A stretch of 64,000 nucleotides of DNA from Gryllotalpicola ginsengisoli DSM 22003 (GTDB taxonomy: Bacteria > Actinomycetota > Actinomycetes > Actinomycetales > Microbacteriaceae), in contig NZ_AULK01000007.1 of NCBI RefSeq assembly GCF_000419445.1, forward strand, positions 1 to 64,000, given 5' to 3'. A program made the translations under genes and the position numbers. Of the stretch, positions 62,839 to 64,000 are shown in pieces (positions within the stretch are counted from its first letter, which is position 1; every line of letters starts with the position of its first letter). Under the pieces are notes generated by a model. The model made no database searches and had not been told where the DNA came from. It saw only the letters and a list, made by a program, of their open reading frames with translations.

Positions 62839-64000
62839 TTGTTCCCGCTTCCGCCCGCGCCGCCGGGGAATCCGCCGCCGGCGCCGCCGGGGGCGCCGCC
62901 GCCGAAGCCGCCCTCGCCGCCGGTGCCGCCGCCGAAGCCGCCCTCGCCGCCGAAGCCACCGGTGCCGCCCGTGCGCCCGGTCTCACCGGTGCCGCCCGAG
63001 CCGCCGCTGCCGGCGCCCGGCTGGGCCACGGTCACGGAGACCTGGTCGCCGGCCTTCAGCCCGTCGGTGATCTGCACCCACTGGCCGTCCTCGATGCCGG
63101 TCGTCACCTTCTGCTGGGTGGTCTTGCCGTCCGCCACCTTCTGCACGTACGCGGTGCCGTTCTCGCGGGTGATCGCCATGGCGGGCACGGCGACGGCGTC
63201 GGTCACCTTCTTGTAGACGATCTCGGCGGTCACCGAGACGCCGTCGTAGAGGTTGTCCGGGCTTCCCGTGACGGCCACGGTGACGGGGTAGGTCGCGGCG
63301 CCCGAGGTCGTCGACGGCAGCAGCCCGACCGAGGAGACGGTGCCGAAGAAGCTGGAGTTCTCGGTCGTCGAGAGCGTCACCTGGTCGCCGGTCTTGATGT
63401 TCTTCACCTGCGTGGCCGACACGCTGAGGTCGGTCGACCACGAGTCGGTGCTCGTGATCTCGAAGGCGCCGGTCGATGAGGAGGATGACGACGACGAGGA
63501 GGACGAGGACGAGGTGCTGGAGGAGCCGGTCGGGCTGGAACTCGAGCCCGTGCCGGAGCCCGTTCCGCCCGACCCCGAGGAGCCCGAGGAGCTCGATGAG
63601 CTCGAGGAGGAGGACGAGCTCGACGATCCGCTCACGCTGTCGCCCACGGCGACGTTGACCGCGGTGACCATGCCGGCGACGGGCGCCTTCAGCGTGGTGC
63701 CGTCGAGGGCGTCCTGCGCCTGGTCGACCGCGTCCTGCGCGACCTCGACGGCGGCCTTGTCGGCCGAGATCTGCGTGGTGGCCTCGGTGGAGCCGTCCGA
63801 CGAGTCCTCGTCATCCGAGAGCTTGGCCTTGTCGCTCGCCAGTGTCGCCTTCGCCTGGGCGAGCGCCGCCTTGGCCTCGGCCGTGGTGATCGTGCCGAGC
63901 ACGTCGCCCTTGGCGACCTTCTGCCCCTCCTTCACCTTCACGGCGGTCACGGTGCCGGAGGCGGGGAAGGAGACCTGCTCGTCGACGGCGGGCTCGAGGG
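62835..64000 (-). CDS. RND/MacA-type adaptor protein, first copy (5' end outside window)
   Basis: At least 388 residues of a membrane-fusion adaptor; the frame is open to the right edge, so the signal sequence and start are missing. Visible are the first lipoyl half (TAVKVKEGQKVAKGDVLG), an alpha-hairpin with Ala/Lys/Asp helices, the second half (LKAPVAGMVTAVNVAVGD), a long Ser/Gly tract, and barrel domains (SATQVKNIKTGDQVTLSTTE). The C-terminus is Gly/Phe-rich (GGFGGEGGFGGG). It is first of the visible genes in the MacAB-like operon; its partner adaptor is at 57904. Confidence 0.83.
   Translation of the reverse strand, partial: LEPAVDEQVSFPASGTVTAVKVKEGQKVAKGDVLGTITTAEAKAALAQAKATLASDKAKLSDDEDSSDGSTEATTQISADKAAVEVAQDAVDQAQDALDGTTLKAPVAGMVTAVNVAVGDSVSGSSSSSSSSSSSSSSGSSGSGGTGSGTGSSSSPTGSSSTSSSSSSSSSSSSSTGAFEITSTDSWSTDLSVSATQVKNIKTGDQVTLSTTENSSFFGTVSSVGLLPSTTSGAATYPVTVAVTGSPDNLYDGVSVTAEIVYKKVTDAVAVPAMAITRENGTAYVQKVADGKTTQQKVTTGIEDGQWVQITDGLKAGDQVSVTVAQPGAGSGGSGGTGETGRTGGTGGFGGEGGFGGGTGGEGGFGGGAPGGAGGGFPGGAGGSGNN

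Noticed and set aside
1-64000. Search by eye for tRNA and rRNA genes
   Set aside because: No cloverleaf-like segment with a TTCGA-type T loop and no rRNA-like sequence was seen; short RNAs could be missed without a covariance search.

Overview
The window is high-GC DNA (roughly 70% by eye) with densely packed genes, many ATGA/GTGA stop-start overlaps, GTG starts, an Lsr2 nucleoid protein, a DUF222/HNH (13E12-type) protein, a PadR-permease-prefix pair and a CE1758/CE1759-like monooxygenase-reductase pair. These traits, and the very frequent hexamer GGATGC/GCATCC, point to an actinobacterium, most likely of the family Microbacteriaceae; the genus cannot be read from the sequence. It looks chromosomal. 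The only clear mobile-element gene is a transposase tail at the left edge. No rRNA, tRNA or CRISPR array was seen.

Layout. 1-5.9 kb: transposase tail, PadR regulator with membrane partner, a tiny zinc ribbon, a YihY/BrkB-family protein whose 5' end looks broken, an HNH endonuclease-like protein and a small membrane protein. 6-10.8 kb: a DHFR/RibD-like reductase, an AlkZ-like winged-helix protein, a secreted phytase-like protein, a hypothetical protein and ChaB. 10.8-14.5 kb: a sugar ABC importer (binding lipoprotein and two permeases, no ATPase) and a DUF7882-like protein. 14.7-20.5 kb: a large secreted nuclease with lamin-tail and chitin-binding-like domains, a FUSC membrane protein and Lsr2.

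20.5-32.8 kb is the most distinctive region: a heptose-type sugar-nucleotide and glycosyltransferase cluster. It holds GmhB-like phosphatase, GmhA-like isomerase, a stand-alone RfaE-type kinase, three GT9 heptosyltransferase-like proteins, two GT4-like transferases, an SDR, an aldehyde dehydrogenase, and a three-domain fusion of heptose kinase, nucleotidyltransferase and GT2 glycosyltransferase. Together these could make ADP-(or other NDP-)glycero-manno-heptose from sedoheptulose 7-phosphate and attach it to a cell-surface glycan in a Gram-positive cell without LPS. No HldD-type epimerase is visible.

33-45 kb: DUF6098 protein bracketed by palindromic repeats, flavin monooxygenase and reductase, nucleoside hydrolase, MetE-like methyltransferase, a LacI/sugar transporter/ManA-like locus sharing an apparent operator, a NYN-LOTUS protein and a large LuxR regulator. 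45.4-48.4 kb: a SipW-type secretion module (TasA/camelysin-like protein, signal peptidase, RCC1-repeat protein). 48.5-55.1 kb: a coiled-coil membrane protein, RecQ, two small proteins, a type III polyketide synthase operon and a nitroreductase, bracketed by two pairs of a 56-bp inverted-repeat element. 55.2-64 kb: zinc alcohol dehydrogenase, SDR, and a MacB-type ABC export operon with two adaptor proteins, truncated by the right edge.

The intergenic DNA is rich in structured repeats. One 35-bp hairpin family has entered coding sequence of the polyketide operon and of an export adaptor and shows covarying arms; in the methyltransferase gene a 39-bp tandem array of it forms most of the C-terminal tail.
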